Below are positions 34,491-45,474 of a stretch of DNA of 64,000 bases, piece after piece. How positions within the stretch are numbered: position 1 is the stretch's first letter; every line of letters begins with the position of its first letter. Location: the NCBI GenBank assembly GCA_036346225.1, contig JARFIW010000961.1:1392001-1456000 (forward strand), written 5' to 3'. The stretch comes from Platerodrilus igneus. Its lineage: Eukaryota > Arthropoda > Insecta > Coleoptera > Lycidae. Under the pieces are notes generated by a model. That model was not told where the DNA came from. It did no database searches and saw only the letters and a list, made by a program, of their open reading frames with translations. A program made the position numbers and the translations under genes.

Positions 34491-36590
34491 CTGTGAAACC
34501 TACAAAAAGCCTCACCAGAGTAAAAAAAATATTCGAGTCTCTCGAACTGGGCACCAAAATTTGCTGTGATTCTCGCCCTGTTGAATCTCTTCAGATAGTC
34601 GCCTTTTTACTCTTTCCGCCTCGGCTGCTCACCTAGTTAAAACTTTCATCCTCATTCATAAAAAAAACAAACACATTCCTACCACAAACATCAACGTTAA
34701 CTCTATTTACATCAATATTCATAATACATTAAAATTTCAAAATTAAATTTCAGCATAAATTTCAGTATCATAAAATTTCAAGTTTAAATTTGTCATCATT
34801 TTAATTTGCATCCAGAATTAAAGTCCTTGTAGGATGCCTACTAATTAATTTAACAATATTTGCAGACCTGAGTCTGAGTACAAAGGGAGCATCTCCCACC
34901 CCTTTACGTTAATCAAAGAGGTTAGTCTAATTGAGCTCAAAGACAGACCCAAATTTTCATCATAAACAAGAGCATAAACTGCTAAATACTCCTTTCTACT
35001 TAAACAAGAAAATTTCACCTTAAAATTAAAAATTTGTTGTTTGTACAAATTCACTACTGTCCATTTTTTAGCCAACAAATTATAAAGTTATTCAACACAC
35101 ACCAAAACATCAAAAATCGAACAACAAAGCATAAGTTACCTGAAGGTTAATGCACTCGTGGCTCCAATGTACATCGTCTTTTGTTAATCACACCATTCCA
35201 ACTGGGTTATGTTTACGGCTTCTGATTCTGAACGCTTTTAAAATTTTCTACACTACCATTCATCTAAAATTGTTTCAGGACTTCTCAGAACTCATCTAAG
35301 TATATCAAAATCTTGTTTTGTGGATCCAATCACGATTACGAATAACATTTAATTATTAACACCCCCGAAAAATAGCAAAGAAATTCATACTTCGTTCACG
35401 CTATAACCCAAAACTGCCTACTTTTGTTTATTCATTTATCGTTACAATTTTGGATAATTGGTACAGTAATACTCGCAAATATAACTAGACTTTATTACCT
35501 TGTATCTTCTTTTCTAAGTGCACTAATGCATAATAACTTGTATCGTAGCACGTAAAGAGCAAACTGTTTTAAAGTATTCAATAATCACCAAAATATAAGA
35601 GCAAACTGTTTAAAGTATTGAATCAAAATCGAAAATCTAAGAGAGCCTCCTATAAACACGGGTTTATATAATAGCTCGCCTGCATGTCGGTTTTGTCCCG
35701 CGACGGCCAGTTTTCAGAATTTCGCATTCTCTGTTCCCTTCTCGACAGTCCGGCACGCGGTTCTATTAAATTTGCACACGCGCCAGTTGAAAATCTAAGA
35801 AATTTTCACACGGCTTGCAAACACGTCCGAGAATAACTAATTAATTTTGTATAGAAATCGTTACGTTTACACCTCTCATATCTGCATCTTATTACAACCA
35901 ATCGTAGCCCTCGTGACGCTACACAAATCACGCCTTTAATTATTAGTGTCTCTGCTTGAAGCATTTTATCCTTCCTTTTCTATCTTGGCCTGAGTGGTAC
36001 AAATCAATACTTTGTATTATGGGCTATTTCAATCCACGTGGATTCGTATTTGAGTTAAATAACCCCACATCCAACCTTCCCGTTAATATAAGCTACGGTT
36101 TATCCGACCGTTTGCAATATACGCAGAATTTTCATGTTTATCCAAACAAATTAAACTAAAATTGACTTTTAAAAATACGCAGGTGTGTGCTCCTAATTAA
36201 CGTTTCAATATAATTCTCAGAGCTTTTATTTCATGGTATTTTAACCTTGGATTTTTACAGGCTTTTATGCTTATTATATTATTAATAATGGTTCAATTAA
36301 CTCCAACTAAAATAATAATGAATGGCATTGACTTCTACCCTTTAATTTTTAGCGAATACGCACTAAATATTAATTTCTTATTTGTACACTTTGTTTAATA
36401 CCCATTACTTAAAAATTGAATTAATTAATATAAATTTTGCACGTAATTTCTATTTGTTTCTTGGAACAATTAAATTAAATACACGTTGAGCATTTTAATT
36501 CTGCTTCTTTTTATAGAAAGCGTCCTTATACACGGTGATTAAAATTATTTGATGTCGTTAATTAATTTTCTACCCTGGTCTAAATTTGAG

Positions 36591-36592
<2 letters not shown>
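34489..36592 (-). mobile_element. Solo LTR-like unit, minus orientation, between (TA)n tracts
   Basis: About 2.1 kb from TGCTGTGAAACC (right end of the unit in its own orientation) to 36592. On the minus strand it carries a primer-site-like block (GGTGCCCAGTTCGAGAG, inverse of 34532-34556) between two copies of the terminus CACAGCA. Its own 5' part resembles the units at 38608 and 42020, including a (C)ACCGTGTATA block near 36525. No gene. Includes a GC-richer part at 35640-35800. Confidence 0.65.

Positions 36593-36636
<44 letters not shown>
36593..36636. repeat. (TA)n microsatellite
   Basis: Right border of the LTR unit 34489-36592. Confidence 0.95.
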
Positions 36637-36640
<4 letters not shown>

Positions 36641-38060
36641 ATGTATGGTGATATTTAATAAAATTATGCTTCAAAAATACGAGTTAAAGTTTAATAAGTG
36701 CAACCTTACTGTGGTGTTGGCCTTTAAAATGATTTAATTAAACAAATTTTTAAATTTAATTATGCCACGGCTTTTTAAAGACTCGCTCAGGGAAACTGAA
36801 TCTATTATTTATGCTCTGTAAGAAGACGTGGGTTCTCTGTCCCGTTACAGGTATAGAAAACACAGGCGCATAAAGCGTTGCTCAATCAAAAGCACCTAAC
36901 CTCTTTTTAATGCTTGTGTATCGTGATTATACAAAGATTGATAAATAGACCCAACAATATTTAATTTAGGTAAGCGTTGAAATTCAAATTATTCACAAAT
37001 TACTTTAAATGATGTGTATATAAAGATAACTTCAAATACCTGCAACTCCCTTGAATGTGTCTGGGTTGTACATGGACTTTGATACAGGATACAACAAGAT
37101 CTCCTTGAATACTTGCAGTGAATACCTGTTAATAGTACGTATTAGTTTATGTTTAAAATGGACTTGACTTTAGTTTTAGGTTCTACAAATAACTACAACT
37201 TCACCAACTGTATGCTTAATCGGCTCTATTACTAAGAACACTCAATACTTCACCAATATCATAAGGCCGTATCCTAAAAGGCTGGACCCTGCTGCAAAAT
37301 ATCTCACTTTCACTGGTGCAACTCTTCAATACCACCAGAGATGACCCGATGTTTGATTAAATTTAAATCCTCCTCTGGAATTTTGGTTGTATAACCTTAT
37401 CACTTATTTTATATAATTCAATTAAAAAAGCATGCACTTGATAACATATATTAATTTTTATAAATTCTACAGGCTCCTCAGGCCAAAAACATCTATATCA
37501 TATACAAGAATTTTTAATCAATCTTTAATTCTAAACAACTATCACCTAGGAAAACTAAAACATTTACATCTAGCCTAATAACTAATAACATATAAGGGAT
37601 GCATTCAATATTTTATCCTTAACTATACTTAATTGCTATTTTAGAACAGCTTTGTTATTATTAAATTTCATTTTGACATTTCATAACTTTTTATCACTTT
37701 ATAATTAAAATATATTAAACTACTTTCATTTCAGGTACATAAAATTTATAAATGGAACAAAAGATCCTGAACAAATTTACAATGAATAATTCTATCAACA
37801 AAACCTATACACATTCAGTTGAAGTTACATTAGATACCATTCGTATTGAAAAATATTGGAAAAATGTTTTTTTAAACCTCAAACGCTGCATCACTAGTAC
37901 ATAATATTCTATATCTGCGTTTAACAAGTAATTATTTATCAATCTTTGTTTACCGTAGTGTTTTTAAATTTTAGAATAGCTTGATAAAAGTGGTAAATTA
38001 ATGTTTTTATTCTTAGTACTAACGACTACCTTTCTAAACCCTTTGATAATGTCAAATACT

Positions 38061-38063
<3 letters not shown>
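36637..38063. other. AT-rich stretch without a recognisable gene
   Basis: Lies between two (TA)n tracts. It could be another diverged LTR unit, but I could not match its ends to the others. Confidence 0.4.
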
Positions 38064-38116
<53 letters not shown>

Positions 38117-38122
38117 ATATAT
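38064..38122. repeat. (TA)n microsatellite
   Basis: Dinucleotide run with an ACATG interruption near 38109. Confidence 0.95.
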
Positions 38123-38159
38123 AAAGTTGATCTTCTTTTCAATAACGAACGTATTTGTT

Positions 38160-38425
38160 ATAAACTAATTGACTTTTTTTTTTTAAATATTGGGATAAAT
38201 TTCGTTCGATAAAAGTTAGTGGTTTAGTTTAAAACATTTATTCAACTTAACCTGTTTTGACATGTTACATGTCAAAACAGGTTTTCTACTAAAAACACAT
38301 TAACTTATGATTAAGGAAACAAATTTTCCGAAACGTTAAGTTGAATAAATGTTTTAAACTAAACCACTAAATTTTATCGAACGAAATTTATCCCAATATT
38401 TAAAAAAAAAAGTCAATTAGTTTAT
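38160..38425. repeat. Foldback element with about 90-bp inverted arms and hammerhead-like core
   Basis: Left arm 38160-38250 (from ATAAACTAATTGAC to TTCAACTTA) is the near-perfect inverse of 38338-38425. The centre contains a perfect short palindrome (ACCTGTTTTGACATG and its inverse, about 38251-38284) and the segment ATGATTAAGGAAAC...TTTTCCGAAACGTTAAG. GAAACGTT followed by AAGTTGAATAAAT is typical of the 3' side of hammerhead ribozymes in Penelope-like elements; see findings. (TA)n tracts flank the element. Confidence 0.85.
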
Positions 38426-38487
38426 ATATATATATATATATTTTCTAATATATATGTATGATATTTTGTAATATATATTTTTTTCAA

Positions 38488-38545
<58 letters not shown>

Positions 38546-38553
38546 TTAAAACA

Positions 38554-38586
<33 letters not shown>

Positions 38587-38607
38587 TAAAAATATATATA
38601 TACATAT
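38426..38607. repeat. Compound TA-rich microsatellite
   Basis: Several (TA)n runs separated by AAATATAT and TTTAAA words. Left border of the LTR unit at 38608. Confidence 0.9.
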
Positions 38608-40785
38608 TGTTATGGATTCAAAGGGTTAAATTTGGGGTAAGCAATGCAATTTCAAACCGCCTGTATAGAGAAACGAACTAATTATTTACGCGCAAAATTT
38701 ATTTAATTTATTTAATTTAAATGGACAAGTATTGACGTATTTTTATAATTGATGATTAAAAAGTTAGAAGTACATAAAGAAAACCAGTTTTTAAAAACAA
38801 ATAGAAACGCATAATTAATTTAATTAATTTTAATTCGACGTGTAATAGCATTGGAAAATACACCAAGGTAAAGAAAATCGATAATCCCAAAGCAAAAAGT
38901 GTCTTAGTAACAAACAAAGAGGTCAGTTTTATCTGATACCATGAAATGTAGACTCCAAGAATTGTTGTTTTAAACGGTCTATAAGTAAGAACACCTGCAT
39001 GTTTAAAAGGTTACCTTCTTCGAAATTATCACCATAATAAAACGGGTTTTATAGAAAATAGTGTTCAACCGTCAGTGGCTTCGAATAACAAGTTAACAAA
39101 GTTTCTTAAAGAGTAGGTGAGATGTACGATCAGTAATATGCTACAGATAGAGACGGATATAAAAGCATTGGTTTCAAAACGCACGTACTGAATCCACGTG
39201 GAGTGAAAAGACGCAATATTGATTTTTAACAACTCAAGTGGAGGTTTGGAACGCGACATCAAATATGCATAAGAGATAAAAATATGACAGGCGGAGTTTC
39301 ATGACGACACAGAACAGAATCATTAGTTGAAACGGATAGTTTACAAAGGGTCGAACATGCGACAGGTGGAAGCGAGTTTCGAATTATACGGCGCGTCTAC
39401 GAGGTGAATTTCTGGAAGTTTTAAGTCTGTTATATCACAATTTGCAGAAGTGTTATTTTAAAATAAGTTTTTCGCGTGAAGTGTGGCCTAGAGGTGTAAC
39501 GATATAAATACTCTGAGAGAATTGGGAACTTCCTCTTTATTTTCTCATTGCTTTTAACTACTTACAACGATAGACCGACGTTATGGTTTTTGTTAGTATT
39601 AAATATATTCATTATACCGTAAATGTACTGCTAGCACTTATTAATTGGTAACTATGACATTCTAGTTATTAACGTAAAGATACGAATAGTCTAGTGAAAA
39701 TCAAATTAACAGAGGTCCAATTACTACCATACCAGGCTAGTAAATCAATAAATAGACGCATAATATACGTAAGTTTGTATGCTGCTATGGAATGGTATTG
39801 TAAAGCAATGCTTGGTAAATATTGGGGTTTTCATCTATAAGTATGTGGAGGAGCAGAGCGCATAATCGCGAAGCCGAGGAGTTCTGGAAATCATCGTCTG
39901 AAGGGATAGAGGCTTAAAGCATTCTCCAGGTAACTTATTTGAATTTTCTGTTATTTGATAAGCTTTTGGTATTATTTTGGTGATGTGTGAGTGAACATTG
40001 CAGTTATTTATAGTTATTAACGCAAGATACGCGTACTGGAGAATTATTGGAATTTATTTAAATTATTGAAAAAGGGTGTATTGAAAACTTATTGAATTTT
40101 GTTATGAATATAAATTGGATTGTTAGGCGTACATGGGTTTATTAGTTTTGTAGTAGTTTTATGCAAGGTAGAAGGCATACATTAATAAACTGGGATATTA
40201 TGAACTCACCATACTCCAGTGAATAATAAATATAGGGTATTATTTGGGGCCCATCTACTCATATTGTATTAAATGTGTTTGCAAATAATATTTTAAAACA
40301 AGGACTTTTAAACATATCACTTATTGAGTTGTAATTAATGTACCGAACTGTTTATATTTGAGAATAGTTTGTTTGTAAATAGCGGTAAATAAAGATTGTA
40401 CGATTGTGGTATTATTTGGTTTTATTGAATGATGTGCGAGTGGGAAGGAAGAATGATTGTAAATTTAGGTGTCCGACAAGAAGCACAGCTGAGCTACCCA
40501 GGGAAGCTGCTGAAAATATTTTGAAGCAGAAAGCAGGGTACGAAATTTTTTTTTGTAAAATTTTTATTTTTGAAAAGTATTTAATGACTCACTCTCGATT
40601 CTTAAAACTTTAATCCCCGAATCCACAGCACTCTTATAACGGCCCAACGTTGGGGCTTGAATGGTTTTTACAGGATCCAGAGCTAATCCCCGGAGCCACA
40701 GCAATCTTATGGCGCCCAATTCGTGAGACTCGAATGAGTAGAGGTAAAGGACCGATGTTAAAAGTAAATGTCCCAAGCCACAGCA
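38608..40785 (+). mobile_element. Solo LTR-like unit, plus orientation, TG...CA ends between (TA)n tracts
   Basis: About 2.18 kb, starting TGTTATGG and ending CCACAGCA. Its first 130 bp match the inverse of the 42020-44058 unit (GCAATGCAATTTCAAAC then a CTGTATAG block). Near the 3' end the terminus CCACAGCA occurs three times, at about 40625, 40703 and 40785. After the first two copies come blocks resembling the 3' end of tRNA-Lys (CCCAACGTTGGGGCTTGA at 40644; TGGCGCCCAATTCGTGAG at 40710). No gene. Confidence 0.7.
40710..40735 (+). other. tRNA-Lys-like primer binding block
   Basis: TGGCGCCCAA is complementary to the 3' end of animal tRNA-Lys. The following bases continue as a T-arm-like sequence ending CTCGAAT. 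Lies inside an LTR unit rather than after it. Confidence 0.6.
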
Positions 40786-40788
40786 ATC

Positions 40789-40789
<1 letters not shown>

Positions 40790-40833
<44 letters not shown>
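40790..40833. repeat. (TA)n microsatellite
   Basis: Shared border of the LTR units 38608-40785 and 40834-41756. Confidence 0.95.
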
Positions 40834-40835
<2 letters not shown>

Positions 40836-41756
40836 CTGTGTTAATAAGGTCAATTAGGGGTAGTTAGGACCCATAATATACGGCACGTCATTAAAACAAC
40901 ATGTGGGTACCGAAAACCAGACACTTCTACGAAGAAAATAAGAATTAATAAAATTAGGCAGGAAAGTTATAGACAGCACCCTGTATATAAGCAGTAGTCA
41001 CAATTAATTTAAAAAACAATAAATACTCTAGGAGATTTGATTAAAGAAACGATTTGGCAGGTCATGAAGCAACATCAACGGTAGTTGAAAGACAATACGC
41101 ATCAATAATGCATCGTCGCCACACTAAGAAGCTCAATTAAACAAGCGGTTTTAATAATCCGCAATAGAAAACACCTGGAATTTAATAATTAAATTATATT
41201 TTGTGTACGTGACTAGAAAGGAAAAGACAACGTTTATTAAAATAACAAATAAACACGGCATGGTCTTAAAAGCAAAGTTCAACAAATTTTGCTTGTACAA
41301 ACAATAATTTACGTAAGCTTTAAAACCAGAAATCCTATAGAAACTATATATTAACTTGAAGGGCTACGCGAGAAAAGACGTGTAGTATAGGAAAAACTAC
41401 AGAAATACCCAATATACGGTATTAAAGGATCACTTAGACAACGCAATAAATGAAATGTGCGCTTGTCAAAAGCTAAACAATTCATTTAAATAGAACCCGA
41501 TTTGTAAACAAATTAGTTCATCATAAGTAGAGGACTAGTTTACGACGCTTTAGTGAAATCATTCACGTGAAAAGTATTTAAAGCGATTTTATAAATAATT
41601 AATTGTACGATGGGGATAGTGAATAATTAAATTTTGGTTTTGTCGTTTAATCCTGAAAAACGTAAGTAACTAAAAGGTTGTTTAATTTTAAATTTAATAT
41701 CAACATTAACAAAAGACAGGTTATTTGCAGTCCGCAATAAGAAATTGTGTAGAACA
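40834..41756 (+). mobile_element. Short solo LTR-like unit, TG...CA ends
   Basis: 923 bp, starting TGCTGTGTTAATAAGG and ending GTGTAGAACA. The first 160 bp resemble the 5' LTR of the Gypsy element at 45473 (TGCTGTG, an AAGG.. block, CACCCTGTATATA at a similar distance). It is half the length of that LTR, so probably internally deleted. Flanked by (TA)n on both sides. Confidence 0.6.

Positions 41757-41798
<42 letters not shown>
41757..41798. repeat. (TA)n microsatellite
   Basis: Separates the LTR unit from the ribozyme-bearing segment. Confidence 0.95.
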
Positions 41799-41803
<5 letters not shown>

Positions 41804-41980
41804 TGGGAACTATTCCACTCTGACGAGGCTAACAAGCCGAAACCATGGTCAGTGGATGTTTCCTCCCCTATGAAGTAATAAAGCTAATGTTTTGTTAATG
41901 GCTATATAACTACCAGCCCGATTTGTATTTGTCAATGGCTTTTATTATTTTCATAAGAGTTGTTTACAGATACATCTTAC

Positions 41981-41984
<4 letters not shown>
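41799..41984 (+). mobile_element. Ribozyme-bearing short segment between (TA)n tracts (retrozyme-like?)
   Basis: About 186 bp bounded by (TA)n on both sides, with no reading frame. It contains a hammerhead ribozyme at its 5' end (41814-41856). Size and content recall the small non-autonomous hammerhead retroelements (retrozymes) and Penelope-like terminal repeats described in animals, but there is only one monomer here and no reverse transcriptase nearby. Confidence 0.5.
41814..41856 (+). ncRNA. Type I hammerhead ribozyme with a minimal stem III
   Basis: All conserved parts are present in order. Stem I 5' strand TCCACT (41814-41819); core CTGACGA (41820-41826); stem II GGCT, loop AACA, AGCC (41827-41838); core GAAA (41839-41842) plus C43; loop CATG; G48-T49; then C41850 as the cleavage-site base. 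The 3' strand AGTGGA (41851-41856) pairs perfectly with TCCACT. Stem III is only A-C/G-U with a four-base loop, as in Penelope-like hammerheads. Further pairing of GGGA (41805) with TCCC (41864) beyond an internal loop extends stem I. Predicted self-cleavage is between C41850 and A41851. Confidence 0.85.

Positions 41985-42019
<35 letters not shown>
41985..42019. repeat. (TA)n microsatellite
   Basis: Separates the ribozyme segment from the next LTR unit. Confidence 0.95.
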
Positions 42020-42021
<2 letters not shown>

Positions 42022-44055
42022 CCGTGTAGCTTCGCTCGGTACTGGTACTTTCTCAAAAAACTTTCGAGCCTCACGAATTGGGCGTCATAAATTGCCGTGT
42101 AACTTCGCTCTGGCTCAGTAGATTCGAAAGTTGATTAATTTACAAAAATCAAAAATTTCTCAAAATAAAAAAAATTTCAAAAAAATTTCTTACCCGGATT
42201 CTGCTTCCATCAACTTTGATTTCTTTAACCGCTCTCTGGCTAGCTCAGCTGTGCTTCCTTTTGAATACCTAAATTTACTATCATTCTCTGTACCGTTCAC
42301 ACACACCATTCAATAAAACCACAAAATAATACAACAATCATACATTATTTATTTACCACTATTTACAAATAATAATTTAAGATTATGTACACCTCGGTGC
42401 TCAAGTTACACCTCAATAAATTCTATCTTTGTAAAGTCCTGGATTTTTAATTGAAATATCAAACACATTTAATGTAACAGGAGTAAATGTGCCCTAAATA
42501 ATACCTTATTTTTTATTTATAATTATTTCTAATTAGTACACTCTGGAGTATGGTGAGCTCATGATAACCCAGTTTATTTTAATGTATGCTTTCTACTTTG
42601 CATACTCTTACTACAAACACAAAAAACCCATGTACTCTTAACAATAAAATTTAATATTCATGAGGAACGTTAATAAGCTTTACGTACACTTTTAGTTTTA
42701 TATTCAAATACCATAATAAAAGTTAGCTATACTTATTCTTTTCAATACGCAAAATAACGAAAAATACTATCAAAGTTCACTCTCACACATCACAAATAAT
42801 CTCCACAGTTTATAAAAAAACATCAAATTCTAATGGGTTACTTGGAAAAACTTGAAGATTCCATCTCTGTTGACGATGTATTATGTTCCTGAACCCTCGG
42901 TCTCGTGGTTATGCGCTGCTTGCCGCCTCCAGCTATTTATAGATGAACACCATCTACGTTGCGCTGCATGCTACTCATTGAAGGTCCATCTCAATAACCA
43001 AATCCAAGTATAGTACACTTGTTATTACTGCATAATTTAATTTACTTTACGTTACGAGCTTGATACAGTATACGTTGTACTTTAGTTAAATATAACTAAA
43101 CTCAACATTATCCGCGTTCAAAGTATAAGGCCACAACCATCTAACACTGTACTATTTAATTTATAGATTTTAATACTTACAAGCTCGTCAGTAGATTTTT
43201 GTACGTCATAAGCGATGCAAATTAAAGAAGTCAAAGAGAAACTTAATAACTCCCCTTTCATATTTATAGGATTCAAAATGTAACCTCTCCAAACCCTCTT
43301 AACGCGAAAAATTTAATTAAACTAACTCTTTCTTCAAATTTTGGTTTAACCGTTTTCAAACTCTTCGAAATGTAGCTCGTCGCTACGCTATTTTCCGACA
43401 AACCCGCATTCATCTGTCCCGTGCTCGTCTGTTGTAAAATTAACTATTTAGACCAATAATACCTTTCAGTGACTTCTTAAAATCCCGTCTGTATTAACTC
43501 TATTCCTCTCTTATGCATATTGGATGTTTCCTTCTACCTTTGCTTGAGTGGTAGAAAATCGATATTACTATCCGCGTGATATCTACTCCACGTTGAGTTG
43601 TATACGTGCTTTGCGACTGTCGGTTGACCAATATTCTTTGAAAGTGGCTTGTTATGCTCCAAAAATACATAGAAGTCGACTTTCAAAACATGCAGGTGTT
43701 CAATTAACGATTGTTTTAAAATAACATTTCAAGATATTTCATATATTTGACGTCCGTTTATTTGTTAGTAAAGCTTTTTGTCTTGAAATTATCGATTTTT
43801 TACGCTCTTACGCGTTTTCTGACGTTATAACCCTTTGAATTAAACTAAATGAAATTAATTAATAATTTCTATTGGCTTATACAATTTATTTTCTTTGCGA
43901 ATTTTTAATCCCTAATTATAAAATTATGGTAATACTTGTTACTTTGAATTAAATGAATGAAATAAATTTCGCACACAAAAATTATGGTTGTTTCTTCTAT
44001 ACAGGGTGTTTGAAATTGCATTGTTTATACCCAAATTTTACCCTCTAAATCCTCT

Positions 44056-44058
<3 letters not shown>
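42020..44058 (-). mobile_element. Solo LTR-like unit, minus orientation, between (TA)n tracts
   Basis: About 2.04 kb. Read on the minus strand it starts TGTAGAGGATTTAGAGGG (44058 leftward) and ends ACACGGCA (42020), TG...CA. A second ACACGGCA and a primer-site-like TGACGCCCAATTCGTGAG lie just before the end (inverse of 42065-42100). Clearly homologous to 38608-40785 at the 5' end. No gene. Confidence 0.7.

Positions 44059-44097
<39 letters not shown>
44059..44097. repeat. (TA)n microsatellite
   Basis: Left border of the 5S palindrome. A matching tract at 62131-62170 borders the other end. Confidence 0.95.
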
Positions 44098-44101
<4 letters not shown>

Positions 44102-44164
44102 TATAATTTTGCATTAGACTACCGCCTGATGAAAGCGCTGTTTTTATTCTGAACGCGTGCGTCT

Positions 44165-44250
44165 ATTGGAGATTGCACGTTTTCAGAGTTAAGCACTCTC
44201 TCGCTCTGGTCAGTACTTGGGTGGTTAGACACTGTTTGTTCTTAAGGAGC
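44165..44250 (+). pseudogene. 5S-like module (decayed 5S rRNA or 5S-derived SINE head)
   Basis: AGTTAAGCA, then GGTCAGTACTTGGGTGG, align with the 3' half of 5S rRNA, including the internal promoter region. Flanking bases do not fit a complete 5S. The same module recurs inverted at about 44900-44985 and 62010-62075, so it is a repeat family, possibly a SINE3-type (5S-derived) element. Confidence 0.55.
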
Positions 44251-44623
44251 ATACATATACATATAGCAGTTGCAGGGCCGTGTAGCACATCTCGACATTG
44301 TTGTAAATAATTTTTTAACAATCCCGTACACGAGATCAATGCAAGTTTTAGTGCTGCGTGTGATTTTCGCTTGACATACATTTTATTTATTATACCTGTT
44401 GATGGTTGCAAAACGCCTACACAAAAGGATGGTTTCTTACATTCTCAGAAGAGGATGCTTGCTATTATCTAATGATTATACAACTTTCTCCTCACCTTTC
44501 AGTCCACTTCTCGGTTGTCGTTTATTAAATTTTCGAGTAATTTTAAGAAAAAGCGGAGTTCGAATATTTCCTATGTGCATACGCATAAGCACTTTATATA
44601 CCCGGAACGCAACACTTAATATA

Positions 44624-44742
44624 GACAATGACCATACCACGTTAAAAAGCACTGGTTCTCGTTCGATCACCGAAGTTAAGCAACGTTGGGCACGGTCAGT
44701 ACTTGGATGGATGACCGTTTGAGAACACCGCTCGTCGTTGTC
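44624..44742 (+). rRNA. 5S ribosomal RNA gene (possibly a pseudogene)
   Basis: 119 bp, full 5S length, from GACAATGACCATACCACG to GTCGTTGTC, so the two ends pair as helix I. Internal blocks GTTCTCGTTCGATCACCG, AAGTTAAGCAACGTTGGGC and GGTCAGTACTTGGATGG match animal 5S. An upstream TTTATATA at about 44592 sits near -30, and T8 follows directly. A few bases differ from typical insect 5S, so activity is uncertain. Confidence 0.88.
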
Positions 44743-44750
44743 TTTTTTTT
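44743..44750 (+). terminator. Pol III terminator (T8) after 5S
   Basis: Run of eight T directly after the 5S 3' end. Confidence 0.8.
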
Positions 44751-44839
44751 ACGCTGGAGCATCGTAGTTTTCCTTGCCTTTGTAATTTTTATTAAACTAC
44801 ACAACTCCAACTTTATATAGAACTGCTATAGCGCTTCTT

Positions 44840-45000
44840 TGCGTCTATGTCGAGATGTGCTGCACGGCCCTGCAACTGCTGCATGTATATGTAAGCTCAT
44901 TAAAAAAAACAGTGTCCACCCACCCAAATATTGACTAAAGCGAGAGGGTGCTTAACTCTGAAAACGTGCGATCTCCAATAAACACACGTAACTGTCGCTT
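44840..45000 (-). repeat. Second 5S-like module, at the palindrome centre
   Basis: Inverse of the module at 44165 with its flank (ACGGCCCTGCAACTGC, GTATATGTAAGCTC, GCTTAACTCTGAAAACGTGCG). It lies between the two arms. Confidence 0.7.
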
Positions 45001-45099
45001 TTGCCCCTTCATGTCATATGCGAATCGGATACTTAAATGGTCACATGTCGTGAAGAGTCGCCAGATGCTGTGTATAAGGTCATAAATTTGTCCTGCGAC

Positions 45100-45413
45100 C
45101 TTTCAGAGCTCTTAATACCTGAAAAAAAGCACTATAGCAGTTCCATATAAAAGTGGGGTTGTGTAGTTTAATAAAAATTACAAAGTCAAAGAAAAACCAC
45201 GACATTCTAGCGTAAAAAAAGACAACGACACGCGGTGTGTTTCCAAGCGGTCACCCATCCAAGTACTGACCGCGCCCAACGTTGCTTAACTTTGGTGATC
45301 GTACGAGAACCAGTGCTTTTCAACGTGGTATGGTTGTTGTCTATATTAAATGTCACGTTCCGGGTATGTAATGTGTTTATGCGAATGTACCTAGCAAATA
45401 TTCGAACTCCGCG
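45100..45413 (-). repeat. Right arm of the 5S palindrome, inner part
   Basis: Inverse of about 44560-44835: 3' flank, 5S gene, and 5' flank ending ATTCGAACTCCGCG at 45413. The rest of the arm resumes at 61677 on the other side of the errantivirus. Confidence 0.8.
45221..45341 (-). rRNA. 5S ribosomal RNA gene, inverted copy (possibly a pseudogene)
   Basis: 121 bp. On the minus strand it reads GACAACAACCATACCACG and ends GTGTCGTTGTC followed by T7 (45214-45220). The internal promoter blocks are as in the plus copy (AAGTTAAGCAACGTTGGGC; GGTCAGTACTTGGATGGG). It carries a 2-base insertion near the 3' end (ACACACCG), which argues for reduced or no function. Confidence 0.87.
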
Positions 45414-45434
45414 AGTTATGTAATTTCCCATTTG

Positions 45435-45472
<38 letters not shown>

Positions 45473-45474
<2 letters not shown>

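Larger units (their letters stand above)
44098..44835 (+). repeat. Left arm of a 5S-containing palindrome
   Basis: Holds a 5S-like module, a spacer, a 5S gene and its 3' flank. The inverse order is found in 45100-45413 plus 61677-62130, which are one arm split by the errantivirus. Outer edges match too (ATAATTTTGCATT...). Divergence between arms is moderate. Confidence 0.8.

Noticed and set aside
44120..44150. CTGATGA at about 44124 as a hammerhead core
   Set aside because: No GAAAC or pairing stems follow at the right distance.
44399..44722. Open frame of 107 codons through the 5S region (and similar ones at 45207 and 61642)
   Set aside because: They translate the 5S rRNA and its spacer. 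The repeat of the same peptide in several places reflects the repeated RNA gene.
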